A DNA stretch of 64,000 bases, from assembly GCF_024055895.1 (NCBI RefSeq), contig NZ_JAMXLE010000001.1, positions 744,001 through 808,000 of the forward strand, read 5' to 3'. Position numbers and translations under genes: made by a program. The DNA is from Rhizobium sp. L1K21 (GTDB lineage: Bacteria; Pseudomonadota; Alphaproteobacteria; Rhizobiales; Rhizobiaceae). Shown in pieces: positions 17,763 to 26,919 of this stretch. The notes below the pieces were generated by a model that worked only from the letters and a program-made list of their open reading frames with translations, did no database searches and had not been told where the DNA came from. Position 1 is the first letter of the stretch. Each line of letters starts with the position of its first letter.

Positions 17763-20222
17763 ATGGACGCAATCTCTTCGTGGAAGCCATCGTCTGATCA
17801 TTTGCCTGGCCGCAAGGTCCGTCAGCTCGATCGCGATTGGCGCATGGTGGTCACGGAGACGGGGGCATTTGATGCGCCAGGAGAGGCGTTCAAGTCCAAT
17901 CACCTGCTTGACGCGCCTGTGCCGGGAACTGTTGCCGCGGCTCTTGAAGCTGCCGGGCAATTTGACCGGGATAACCCTCCGTCGCTCGATGAAAAGGATG
18001 TCTGGTATTTTCGGGCAATCGAGGAGGGGACGGGCAGGGCAACGCTGCGGCTTGAAGGATTGGCCGGCATTGCCGATGTCTATTGGAATGGCGTGCTTGT
18101 CCTGCAATCGAAGAGCATGTTCCTTGCTCACGATGTTGAGGTTGCGCTTTCGGGCAAAGACGAACTTGCCTTTTGCTTCAAGGCGATGGGGCCTGAGCTG
18201 AAGAAAAAGATTCCGCGGGCGCGTTGGCGTCCGCAAATGATTACGCCGGCCAATATCCGGGGTCACCGGCAAACCTTGCTTGGCCGCATGCCGGGCTGGT
18301 GTCCGGAGGTTCATGCTGTCGGCCCGTGGCGGCCTGTAAGCCTTGTTCTGGACGATGCTATTGGTGATGTGAAGATTGTTCCGACGCTGGGTGAGGATGG
18401 CGTTGGGCATTTGCAGGTTTCAATCTCGGGGGAGGTGGACAATGCCGCCGTTCTTTGCGCGGGTGTGAAAGCACCGTTGCGCAATGGAACGGCGGTTCTG
18501 GCCATTCCCGGCGTCGCCCCATGGTGGCCGCACACGCATGGCCAACCGGTGCTTCACGATATTGAACTGGAAATCGAAGGCCGTTGTTATCTCATCGGGC
18601 GCACGGGTTTCCGTCGCGCAGAGGTGGATCATGGTGCGGGCGGCCAAGGTTTCGCGCTGAAGATCAATGGCACATCGGTCTTCTGCCGCGGTGCCGTTTG
18701 GACCAATGCGGATATCGTCAGCCTGCCGGGTGGTGTTGAAGACTATCGCCCGTGGCTGGAGCGCGCGGCAGAGGCCGGCATGAACATGATCCGCGTCAGC
18801 GGCACGATGGTGTATGAAGCGGAGGCCTTTTACCGCCTCTGCGACGAGCTCGGCCTGATGGTCTGGCAGGAGGCGATGCTGGCCAATTTCGACTATCCGG
18901 TGAAGGATGAGGAATGGGTTTCGCTCCTTGGCCAAGAGATCGAGCAGTTTCTGGAGCGAACCGCCGCATCACCGTCCATCACCGTTTTTTGTGGCGGGTC
19001 TGAAATGCATCAGCAGGCGGCCATGCTGGGCCTGCCGAAAGAGACCTATGAAGGTCCGCTGACGCAGGAGATCATTCCCCAAATTGTCTCGCGTATCCGG
19101 CCCGATTGCGTCTATGTTCCGAACTCGCCCCATGGCGGAGCGATGCCGTTTTCGCCGAATGCGGGCGTCACGCATTATTATGGCGTGGGCGCCTATTGCC
19201 GTCCGCTGGATGATGCGCGGCGCGCCAATGTGCGTTTTGCCGCCGAGTGCCTGGCCTTTGCGAATGTTCCCGAGCAGGCCACGCTGGACACGCATCTGCC
19301 GGTGCCGCCGGTGCATGATCCGCGCTGGAAGGCGCGCGTGCCGAGGGATCGTGGGGCAGGTTGGGATTTCGACGATGTGCGCGATCACTATCTGAAGCTT
19401 CTCTATGATGTCGAACCGGCCAAGCTGCGCCATGAAGATATGGCGCGCTATCTCGACCTGTCGCGTGCCGTGACGGGCGAGGTGGTTGAGGCGACTTATG
19501 CGGAATGGCGGAAACCCGGTTCGTCCTGCGCCGGTGCCTTGATGTGGACCTATCAGGATTTGATGGCCGGGCCCGGCTGGGGGCTGGTGGATGCGACCGG
19601 CTTGCCGAAACCCGTCTGGCATGCGGCGCGGCGCGCCTTTCGTCCGTTGCAGATCACACTCACAGACGAGGGCACCAACGGGCTTGATGTGAATCTGATC
19701 AATGAGTTGAGCCACGATGTTGCGGTGATCGCTGAAATCACCTGCCTGAAGGATGGCAAGGTTCCGGTCGTTTCGGGACGCAAGGACATGATGCTTGGTT
19801 CACGCTCCGGCGTAACCCTTCCGGCAACGGATTTCTTCGGCGCATTCTTTGACACGACCTATGCATTTCGCTTTGGCCCGCCGTCACATGATGTTGTCGT
19901 AGCGCGTCTCTTGTTGGCGGAGACCGGTGAAGACATAGCTTCCGCATTTCATTTCCCGCTGGGCCGTGCTGCCGCCAGGCATGCATGCGAGCTGCGAGCC
20001 GAACTGAGTGATGCGGACGGTTGGACCCTCAGGGTTGCCACTGACCGGCTCGCGCAAAATGTGATTATCGAAGCTCCCGGTTTCCTTGCTTCGGACAATT
20101 GGTTTCATCTAGCGCCTGGTCAGGAGCGTGTGATCCGGCTTTCTCCGCTGGACAATGCAATAGATAAGAAGCCGACCGGAACCCTCCGTTTGCCGGGTGG
20201 TCAACCGTCAGCGCAGTTCTGA
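17763..20222 (+). CDS. Glycoside hydrolase family 2 (beta-mannosidase-like)
   Basis: An 819-residue GH2 enzyme. The N-terminal sugar-binding and immunoglobulin-like domains (about 20-300) contain DAPVPGTV and the LRLEGLAGIADVYWNG pattern. The TIM-barrel follows, with Glu414 in FCGGSEMH as the probable acid/base and Glu495 in RFAAECLAF at the place of the nucleophile in beta-mannosidases (usual SEYG). GALMWTYQDLMAGPGWG fits the family's tryptophan-rich loop. No signal peptide is evident, so it probably acts in the cytoplasm. It is the last gene of the carrier-protein operon and may trim or modify a sugar that carries the aminoacyl-derived group; that link is inference. Confidence 0.87.
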   Translation: MDAISSWKPSSDHLPGRKVRQLDRDWRMVVTETGAFDAPGEAFKSNHLLDAPVPGTVAAALEAAGQFDRDNPPSLDEKDVWYFRAIEEGTGRATLRLEGLAGIADVYWNGVLVLQSKSMFLAHDVEVALSGKDELAFCFKAMGPELKKKIPRARWRPQMITPANIRGHRQTLLGRMPGWCPEVHAVGPWRPVSLVLDDAIGDVKIVPTLGEDGVGHLQVSISGEVDNAAVLCAGVKAPLRNGTAVLAIPGVAPWWPHTHGQPVLHDIELEIEGRCYLIGRTGFRRAEVDHGAGGQGFALKINGTSVFCRGAVWTNADIVSLPGGVEDYRPWLERAAEAGMNMIRVSGTMVYEAEAFYRLCDELGLMVWQEAMLANFDYPVKDEEWVSLLGQEIEQFLERTAASPSITVFCGGSEMHQQAAMLGLPKETYEGPLTQEIIPQIVSRIRPDCVYVPNSPHGGAMPFSPNAGVTHYYGVGAYCRPLDDARRANVRFAAECLAFANVPEQATLDTHLPVPPVHDPRWKARVPRDRGAGWDFDDVRDHYLKLLYDVEPAKLRHEDMARYLDLSRAVTGEVVEATYAEWRKPGSSCAGALMWTYQDLMAGPGWGLVDATGLPKPVWHAARRAFRPLQITLTDEGTNGLDVNLINELSHDVAVIAEITCLKDGKVPVVSGRKDMMLGSRSGVTLPATDFFGAFFDTTYAFRFGPPSHDVVVARLLLAETGEDIASAFHFPLGRAAARHACELRAELSDADGWTLRVATDRLAQNVIIEAPGFLASDNWFHLAPGQERVIRLSPLDNAIDKKPTGTLRLPGGQPSAQF

Positions 20223-20378
20223 GCAAGTTGAATCTTCAATTCTTCCCAAGCCACTGTTTATACATCAGAACTTCAGTTTCTTGTCGCGGAGGCGGCAGCT
20301 TGCCGGCTTGCGCGCAAAGTGATTCACATTGGCGCTGTAAGCCTTTGTTGCGGAGTCACAATTTTCCGCCCCTTCACC

Positions 20379-22181
20379 TTACTTCCGAGGGACAGCGAGG
20401 GAATGCGCCAGCCGGCTGATTTCTTCGACAACGGCGGCGTTGGCATGCGCCGGGGTCATGTTGTGATCGGCGTCAGATACTAACCTGAAACGCACGTTGG
20501 CGGCTGGCGGATTATCGACCACCTGATTGCCGAAGGTGAGCTGCAGCTGTTCAAGGCCAACATCATTATCGGCATAGATGAGCGTCAGCGGCAGGTCTCT
20601 TTGGGCGAGCATGTTGAAGGCTGCCGCAATGCGCGCATTGTGCCGGTTTTCTGCGGCAAGGGAACCGAGAAAGGGCGTGATCTTTGAGGCGACGCGCTTG
20701 GCCACGGACCTCAGCATATTGCGGGCGGCCGCCGGAATATCGACTTCGCCCCGCAGAATTCGCTTCAAGGTTTCCGGGTCGCGGGCGCGGGCGGAATATT
20801 CCTCCAGCGGTCGCGCCACCTTGGTCACATCTTCGACCAGTTCCTTCGTCGGGTCGCGAACGAAGATGATATTGTTGACGAGTACGAGACCGGCAACACG
20901 GCTATCTGTGAGTGCCAGTTGAAACGACGCATAACTTCCGCTGCAGCGGCCCGAAAGTACGAACGGCCCCATGTTGCGCTCTTCCAGCGTCGAAACGGCT
21001 GATTTCAGATCGGCAACCTGAAGGTCTGTGTAAAGGACGCGCGGCGATGCCTCAGGCAGGGGAGCACTGTCGGCAACATTGGTACTGTCAAACCGGAATG
21101 TGGCGATACCCTCAGCGGCGAGTTTGCGTGCAGCCTCGACCGTGGAGCGAGCCCAGCCGGTGGACCGCTCATAGGAGGTGCTGTGGATGATGACCGTCGC
21201 ACCGGTGCGCGGCCCCACTGGTTCGCAGAGAATACCGGTCAGGCGATTGTTTTTGCCGAAGCGCAGACCTGTTTCGGTGAAACCGCCAGTGGTGAGCGCA
21301 GCTGCAGCCGGAACGGATGGCGTCTTCTGCGGCTTCTCGACGGGTGCGGCTTTTCGAATTTTGTCGGCGATCTCGGTGATCACGTCGTTTGGAATTTTCT
21401 GCACCAGCGGGTTGGCGATCAGTGCTTCGTGGCCCTTGAAGGCGATGCTTGCCACATTGCAGCCTGCAGCACGCATCTCCTCGGCGAACACGGTATCGTT
21501 TTCCCGGCCCGGGCGGCAAGCGAAGATGACGCTCTTATCTGCCGGGATCATGTCCGCGGTCAATTTCGTCGCCTTGATGTCCTTGGTGGTTTCAGGCGCG
21601 AGCGTCAGTCCTGCAATGGTCAGGCTGCCGTCTTCCGGCTGGGTTCCGGAAATACCGAGATCTGTGGCGATGATTTTCCACCAGAGGCCCGTCTCGCGCG
21701 CCCACAGCCGGCCGGAATAGACAGGCGCGAGAAGGGCAAGCCCGGTGACACCATCAGGAAGGCGCGGCAAGGCCTTGGCGGCCAGCGTTGCACCCAATCC
21801 GTGGCCTGCGAGAATAATCTTTTCACAGCCCGAACGCGTCTTCAGCGCTTGTGTGGCTTGCGTGATGGCATTCAGCCACGTTTCGAGTTCGGATATGTCG
21901 CGCGGCGCGTCCAGACTGTTGCCGGCTCCGGGAAAGTCGAAACGCAGGCTTGGTACACCGCGTGCGGCCAGTTCATCGGCGAGTTGGCGATGGAACTTGC
22001 GCAGGCAAACGTCTTCAAAGCCCCACGGGCTGACGATGAGCACCGCTGTGCCAGATGGCGGAGCAGCGTCCTGCGCCGGCATGAAGAAGCCTGCGCAAAC
22101 GCCGAAGCAGATCGGTTCGGCTGCATGCGCGGGCAATGCGATCTTTGAAGGCTCATGGTTGGAGGCAAGGTGCATATTCAA
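20379..22181 (-). CDS. Tandem alpha/beta-hydrolase protein
   Basis: A 600-residue protein with two alpha/beta-hydrolase units, about 25-280 and 300-598, separated by a proline-rich linker. In the first, the nucleophile elbow reads AGHGLGA with Gly128 where serine belongs, so it should be inactive. In the second, the elbow is SGRCSGS with Cys413 as the nucleophile, and plausible acid and histidine follow in YADNDVG and SDADHNMTP, as in dienelactone-hydrolase-type enzymes. Similar hydrolases accompany polysaccharide/exosortase loci, and this gene directly follows the flippase gene (3 bp apart), so it may act on acyl groups or an acylated sugar intermediate. No export signal is visible. Confidence 0.75.
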   Translation of the reverse strand: MNMHLASNHEPSKIALPAHAAEPICFGVCAGFFMPAQDAAPPSGTAVLIVSPWGFEDVCLRKFHRQLADELAARGVPSLRFDFPGAGNSLDAPRDISELETWLNAITQATQALKTRSGCEKIILAGHGLGATLAAKALPRLPDGVTGLALLAPVYSGRLWARETGLWWKIIATDLGISGTQPEDGSLTIAGLTLAPETTKDIKATKLTADMIPADKSVIFACRPGRENDTVFAEEMRAAGCNVASIAFKGHEALIANPLVQKIPNDVITEIADKIRKAAPVEKPQKTPSVPAAAALTTGGFTETGLRFGKNNRLTGILCEPVGPRTGATVIIHSTSYERSTGWARSTVEAARKLAAEGIATFRFDSTNVADSAPLPEASPRVLYTDLQVADLKSAVSTLEERNMGPFVLSGRCSGSYASFQLALTDSRVAGLVLVNNIIFVRDPTKELVEDVTKVARPLEEYSARARDPETLKRILRGEVDIPAAARNMLRSVAKRVASKITPFLGSLAAENRHNARIAAAFNMLAQRDLPLTLIYADNDVGLEQLQLTFGNQVVDNPPAANVRFRLVSDADHNMTPAHANAAVVEEISRLAHSLAVPRK

Positions 22182-22184
22182 GGC

Positions 22185-23747
22185 TTAAGCTCCCTTGACG
22201 CTGCCGGGTCCGGCACTTTTTGGAATCGCATACCGCAAGACCGCCTCGACAAATGGCCGCAGCCGGCGCGGCGCACGGTTGGCCACGGGCCCCAAAAGTT
22301 GGCCGTCTTCTGCGGTAGTAGCACCGAAGACGCGAAGTCCAGGAATGTAGACAAGCATGCCGGCAACAATCGCCAGAACCACGCCGCCCAACCCGCCAAG
22401 CGTATGGGCGACCAGATAGGCGGTCATGCCGGTCATCGAGGCTGCTGCGGTGATGCGCAGGACAGGCAGCAGCATGGCGGACACACCTTCTGCCAGTCGC
22501 ATGTTCATCACCATGTAGATGCACATCAGAACAAAAACGATGTTGCGTGAAATGGCTGCGCCCTCACCGCCAAAATAGGGAATTGTGAGAAGGCTGCCGC
22601 CGGCCAGAAGCACTGAGCCGCCGATCGCCACCTTCAGGCGTATGGCAGGCCGGTCCAGCGCGAACACATAGAGCGTGCACAGTTGCAGAAAAACGTTTGC
22701 CGGTGCGCCGAGTGCCAGAATGGCCACGATGACGCCGCTGGTTGCAAACGGTTCTCCATAGATGCCGACGACGAGAGGCTGTGCCACGGCGGCCAGTCCA
22801 AAGGACATCGGCATGGCCAGAAGCGCAAAGTTGCGCACCACGGTGGTGAAAACACCTCTCGGTATCTCGCCGCCATTGGCCGTGCGGTGGGATGCAAAAT
22901 ACGGCATGAGACTGCCGGAGAGCTGAATGGGAAGCTGCAGCGCAAGGTTTGCCAGGGATATGGCGATGGCATAATAACCGACCGTTTCAACGTCAGTCAG
23001 CTGCTGCAGAAACAGGATTTCCGGGCGGTTGAGGAAAATGGCCGTGACGATGAATTCGGCGATGACGATGCTGGAGGAATTGATCAGTCCGCGCAGTTCC
23101 ACGCCGCAGTTCTGCGGTTTGTTGCTCAGGAGTTTCAACGTGTGGCCGAAGAGACCCAATTGGCCAACAAGATAACCGAGGATTGCGCCAGTAATGCCAT
23201 AGAAATAGGCACCAAGTGCGACCACAAGCAGCTGCAACACGGCGCTGACAACGGAAATCTTGAAAAACGTTCCGAGGCGCTGCTCGCCAATCAGGAAGTT
23301 CTTGGAAAACGAGCCAATCGACTGAACAATAAAGAGAAAGGCCGTGATGATGGTGATCTGCGGAGCAGATGCCAGCCAGTGGGCATCGTCTGCGGCCCAT
23401 ATGAACAGACCGTATCCGAGTGCGATCATGAGGGTTGTAAACGTGACAGCGCGTGCGAGCCATGAACCAAAGCCTCTGCGCGCCTCTGCGTCATAACCGG
23501 AGGCGTGTAATTGCGGCAGCAGGCGCAGAAGCGAAACCCCGGTGCCAAGTTCGGCTACAAGGCCGCCGGTGGTGGCAAGCCAGACGGCAAAGGCGATCGC
23601 ACCATTGGCTTCAGGCCCCAACAGGCGCGCAATAACCACCGATGAGGCGAAACCGGTGAGAAGCATGGCCATGCCGGCGGCTGCGTTGAGCGCAGAATTG
23701 CGCATGATTGGTACGCGGGCATTGGTCTTCCGGGGCTCAGCATTCAT
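22185..23747 (-). CDS. Polysaccharide flippase (Wzx/MATE-like)
   Basis: A 520-residue multi-spanning inner-membrane protein of the polysaccharide-biosynthesis (Wzx/PST) group with about 12 to 14 hydrophobic segments from residue 18 on. It should flip lipid-linked repeat units to the periplasm. The ATG at 23747 is chosen because AAAGG lies upstream; it overlaps the end of the glycosyltransferase gene by 11 bp. A longer version from 23810 would overlap by 74 bp and add an unlikely N-terminus. Downstream lies the tandem hydrolase, so glycosyltransferase, flippase and hydrolase form one operon. A Wzz-like protein and a Wzy-like polymerase are encoded on the other strand nearby. Confidence 0.87.
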   Translation of the reverse strand: MNAEPRKTNARVPIMRNSALNAAAGMAMLLTGFASSVVIARLLGPEANGAIAFAVWLATTGGLVAELGTGVSLLRLLPQLHASGYDAEARRGFGSWLARAVTFTTLMIALGYGLFIWAADDAHWLASAPQITIITAFLFIVQSIGSFSKNFLIGEQRLGTFFKISVVSAVLQLLVVALGAYFYGITGAILGYLVGQLGLFGHTLKLLSNKPQNCGVELRGLINSSSIVIAEFIVTAIFLNRPEILFLQQLTDVETVGYYAIAISLANLALQLPIQLSGSLMPYFASHRTANGGEIPRGVFTTVVRNFALLAMPMSFGLAAVAQPLVVGIYGEPFATSGVIVAILALGAPANVFLQLCTLYVFALDRPAIRLKVAIGGSVLLAGGSLLTIPYFGGEGAAISRNIVFVLMCIYMVMNMRLAEGVSAMLLPVLRITAAASMTGMTAYLVAHTLGGLGGVVLAIVAGMLVYIPGLRVFGATTAEDGQLLGPVANRAPRRLRPFVEAVLRYAIPKSAGPGSVKGA

Positions 23748-24660
23748 GTGTTCGAGCACCTTTGAGATTGGTTGCGGAAACGGGCTGGCCTTCCCATGAG
23801 CGCCAGCCATCCAGCCGCCCTTGCAGAATGCGCCGCGAGCGCTTCGCCATACCGCTTCTGCCCGTCAATGAATAGATCAGCATGCCAGCGGTCGGGCGCA
23901 GGATTGCAGGCGCCATGTCCACCCAGGTAAAACCATGGCGGCGCATGACGAAACCGTAGCCGACACTGTAGGCATACATCTTCTGGATCGACGCCGGTGT
24001 GGTCTGGCTTTCCAGATGTTCGGGATGATAGCCGTGCAGTTGACGCCTGAAGAGGCCGCGTGCGCCCCGAGACAGGCAACGCAGCACAAGGTCCTGCCCT
24101 TCCCCTGAGCTCCACATGGTGCCGGCGCCGACGCCGAGATTTTCATCGAAACCACCTGCCGCCCGGAAGACGTCGGCGCGCAAGACAATGACCCACTCAA
24201 TAAGGACCTGCCAGATATTCTGACGCGAAATCTCCGCATCTTCCTGGAGGAAACGCACCATGATTTCCTTGCCGTCGGCATTGAGCGAGCGTCCTGAATA
24301 GATGTCGGCGGGTTCGCTCACGATGAGATAGCGCAGCTTCTTCAGGAAGTCTGCCGGATACCAGCTATCGTCGTCGGGAAAAAGAAGCCAATCGCCGCGG
24401 GCATGTGCCGCGCCAAGGTTGCGGCCTCGGTCCAGCCCTTTCAAGTCAGTCTGGATGCGGGTGATTGGAAACTTGTCCTTGAAGGGCGCGATCACCGGCA
24501 GCAAGCGGTCGTCTGCATTCTGGTCCACAATGATCAGCTCGAAATGATCATCGCCCTGAGCCGCCAAGCTTTCCAGAAGCAATGACAGTTCCGTGTCGCG
24601 ACCTAGAGTGGAGGCGACCATCGAGATGAATGGCGGTGAATTTTCGGGCGGCATCTTCAT
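23737..24660 (-). CDS. Glycosyltransferase family 2
   Basis: A 307-residue GT-A fold enzyme. The N-terminus holds the nucleotide-sugar-binding region (SMVASTLGRDTELSLLLESL, then ELIIVDQNADD) and the metal-binding acidic cluster LFPDDDSWY at about residues 93-101. It transfers a sugar to a polysaccharide repeat unit on the cytoplasmic face; donor and acceptor cannot be read from sequence. It is the first gene of the minus-strand set (glycosyltransferase, flippase, hydrolase), divergent from the Wzz-like gene at 24880. The 219-bp gap between them (24661-24879) should carry both promoters; I see no clear boxes or repeats there. Confidence 0.87.
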   Translation of the reverse strand: MKMPPENSPPFISMVASTLGRDTELSLLLESLAAQGDDHFELIIVDQNADDRLLPVIAPFKDKFPITRIQTDLKGLDRGRNLGAAHARGDWLLFPDDDSWYPADFLKKLRYLIVSEPADIYSGRSLNADGKEIMVRFLQEDAEISRQNIWQVLIEWVIVLRADVFRAAGGFDENLGVGAGTMWSSGEGQDLVLRCLSRGARGLFRRQLHGYHPEHLESQTTPASIQKMYAYSVGYGFVMRRHGFTWVDMAPAILRPTAGMLIYSLTGRSGMAKRSRRILQGRLDGWRSWEGQPVSATNLKGARTHEC

Positions 24661-24879
24661 GTCCGGCTTTTTTTTCTGTTGCCGGCAACCCTAGGCGCTC
24701 GCCTTTAATATTGATTGAAGTCAGCGCCAATTTGACACGCCTTCGTGCCGAATTCTGCGACAAAACGCGTCTATGGTTGACCGATTGTTAATGATGCTTT
24801 GCCACACTGGCGACCGCGGAAGCTGTCTTCGGACGGCCTCTTTGCCTGTGGCATGTTGCAGTAGACTGGTTGGTTAGTA

Positions 24880-26913
24880 ATGAGCATCGACATTTTTCAA
24901 TTGTCCGGAATTCTGTGGCAGCGCTGGTATTATGCGGTCGCAGGCATGTTTCTGGGCATATTGATGGGCGTTGCTGCACTGCTTTACTACACGCCGCTCT
25001 ATTTTGCCTCAGGACAGCTCATTATCGATCCGGCAAAGCTGAATGCACCCATTGCTGCACCCGTTGGATCGGCTGCAGCGACCGAGCCCAGCCGCGAATT
25101 GGCGGACAGCCAGGCCTACCTGATGGGTTCGCGTGAGTTGCGGGGCGAGGTGGTCGATCGGCTGCATCTGGAAAATGACGAATTCATCATCTCCCGTGAT
25201 GGCGTCATGGCTGCGCCTTTATCGGCAACTATCGAAGAGCGACGCAATGCGGCGATTGCAGGTCTCATGAAGGTCATGACGGTGGAGCGTGAAAACCAGT
25301 CTTTGGTTTTTACCATTGGTGCCAAGCACCCCGTTTCCAAGACAGCGGCCGATCTGGTGAATACGCTTGCCGATGTCTATCTCGAACACAGCCGGAATTA
25401 CCGTCTGCAAACGGCGGAACGCTCTGCCTCCACCATGCATCAGCAGGCCGAGAATATGCGCAAGCGGCTGAATGCGGCAAAACAGGCTGTTGAGGATTTC
25501 AAGGCTGAGCACGGCCTGTTTTCCACCGGCGGCAGAGGTCTTTTGCAGGATCAGTCGCTTGAAGCATTGAACACCCAGCTTGCGGCAGCACGTGAGGACG
25601 CCGCGTCCAAACAGGCAGTCTATGATGAAGCTCGCAAGCTCTCGGTCGAGGATGTGGAAGCGGGCACCGTTGCCGGCGTTGTCCAGTCGACCGCGCTGGA
25701 CTCGCTGCGCGCACGCTACGCCCAGTTTCTCGATACCCAGGCTCAGCTGAGTGCGAATCTCGGGGCAAACCATCCGCGGCTGAAAGCTGCTGCCTCGCAG
25801 GCCACCAGCATGCGGCGCTCCATTGAGTCCGAACTGTCGCGCGTTCGTGAGAGCCTGAAGAACGATTATCTCGTTGCCAGGTCAAAAGTCGCAGCATTGG
25901 AAAAGGAATTCGATGCAGCGAGCAAGGCAGCCGGCGATTCTGCGGAGCTGAAGACGCAACTGGCAGAACTGGAAAGCCAGGCAACGGCGCTTGAAACGCT
26001 GTACCAGTCAACACTTTCCGGGGCTGAGGGGCTGAGCCAGCAGGAAGAGAGCGACGTGGGAACCGCCCGCATCATCTCAGCGGCGGTACCGCCGCGGGAG
26101 CCGAAGAACCTGCCAAAGGGGATCGTGCTGGCTGCTGCGGCCATGTTCGGCTTTGCTGCCGGCTGCGGGCTCGCAATTCTGCAATATCTCGTTGCGAGTT
26201 TGTCCGCCGTCCGCCGCGCATCTCCTGCATCAAACGTTGCCGACCAGCGTTATGCCGGGGCAGCCATACCGGTGGTGGCGCGCATCAAGGCGGATATCGA
26301 GCCCGGACCTGCCAGCAATCTGGTGCGCTTCCCCAGGCAGGCGAATGGCCGCAAGGCTGGTCAGGCCCAGCACCTGCGCGATATGTCGATCATGCGCATT
26401 GCCTATATTCTTGAAACAGCGGCAACAGAAGCCGAAGCGTTTGAAGAAGCCTATCGTATTCTGTTCATATCGCTTGCGGGTGGTCATATCGCGGGTTTTG
26501 ACCTTCGCGGCATTGCATCGGCGCTATCCGCCCGGGCTGATGTGTGGATTTCCGACGATCAGGTAATGGCGGCTGCCAAGCCTGCGATTGCGCGCTCCGG
26601 CGGGGTGAAAATCAGTCTTCAAAGCGCGCCGGTTGCAGTCCATGATGAGTGGCAGGGTGTCAGCCTCCCGTTCGAGCAGATCCATGACGGCTATTTTGAA
26701 AACACTGACCGCTTTACCCCTGCGATCGCCATGGTCGATGCCTGTGGTACGCGGGCGGAGAAAATGATGCCCGTGCTGCTACGTTCCTGCGATGCGGTTG
26801 TCGTCGTTGCCGATCAGGCCGGTGCAACCGGTGCAGCGCTGAACGAGATGGGTCAGCTTCTGGAACCGTGGCAGGACAAGGTGCTTGGCTGCGTTGTCGT
26901 GGAGCCTTCGTAA
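24880..26913 (+). CDS. Wzz/GumC-type polysaccharide co-polymerase
   Basis: A 677-residue chain-length regulator of the PCP-2a type. It has an N-terminal membrane helix (about 14-36), a periplasmic domain rich in coiled coil (about 180-400), the proline-rich second helix region PKGIVLAAAAMFGFAAGCG near 410-430, and a cytoplasmic C-terminal domain (about 500-677). That C-terminal domain looks like a bacterial tyrosine kinase (EEAYRILFISL, then DACGTRAEKM and CDAVVVVADQAG) but has no Walker A lysine motif, so it is probably a pseudokinase. It sets polymer length with the Wzy-like protein encoded 6 bp downstream. No outer-membrane exporter (Wza) is encoded in the window. The ribosome site before the ATG is weak. 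Confidence 0.83.
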   Translation: MSIDIFQLSGILWQRWYYAVAGMFLGILMGVAALLYYTPLYFASGQLIIDPAKLNAPIAAPVGSAAATEPSRELADSQAYLMGSRELRGEVVDRLHLENDEFIISRDGVMAAPLSATIEERRNAAIAGLMKVMTVERENQSLVFTIGAKHPVSKTAADLVNTLADVYLEHSRNYRLQTAERSASTMHQQAENMRKRLNAAKQAVEDFKAEHGLFSTGGRGLLQDQSLEALNTQLAAAREDAASKQAVYDEARKLSVEDVEAGTVAGVVQSTALDSLRARYAQFLDTQAQLSANLGANHPRLKAAASQATSMRRSIESELSRVRESLKNDYLVARSKVAALEKEFDAASKAAGDSAELKTQLAELESQATALETLYQSTLSGAEGLSQQEESDVGTARIISAAVPPREPKNLPKGIVLAAAAMFGFAAGCGLAILQYLVASLSAVRRASPASNVADQRYAGAAIPVVARIKADIEPGPASNLVRFPRQANGRKAGQAQHLRDMSIMRIAYILETAATEAEAFEEAYRILFISLAGGHIAGFDLRGIASALSARADVWISDDQVMAAAKPAIARSGGVKISLQSAPVAVHDEWQGVSLPFEQIHDGYFENTDRFTPAIAMVDACGTRAEKMMPVLLRSCDAVVVVADQAGATGAALNEMGQLLEPWQDKVLGCVVVEPS

Positions 26914-26919
26914 ACAAAG

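Noticed and set aside
24777-24791. Second RutR-like half site (TTGACCGATTGTTAA) before the co-polymerase gene
   Set aside because: The right half does not match and the gene context is polysaccharide synthesis; treated as chance.
24661-24879. Searched for JUMPstart/ops-like or other polysaccharide promoter elements
   Set aside because: No recognisable element found.
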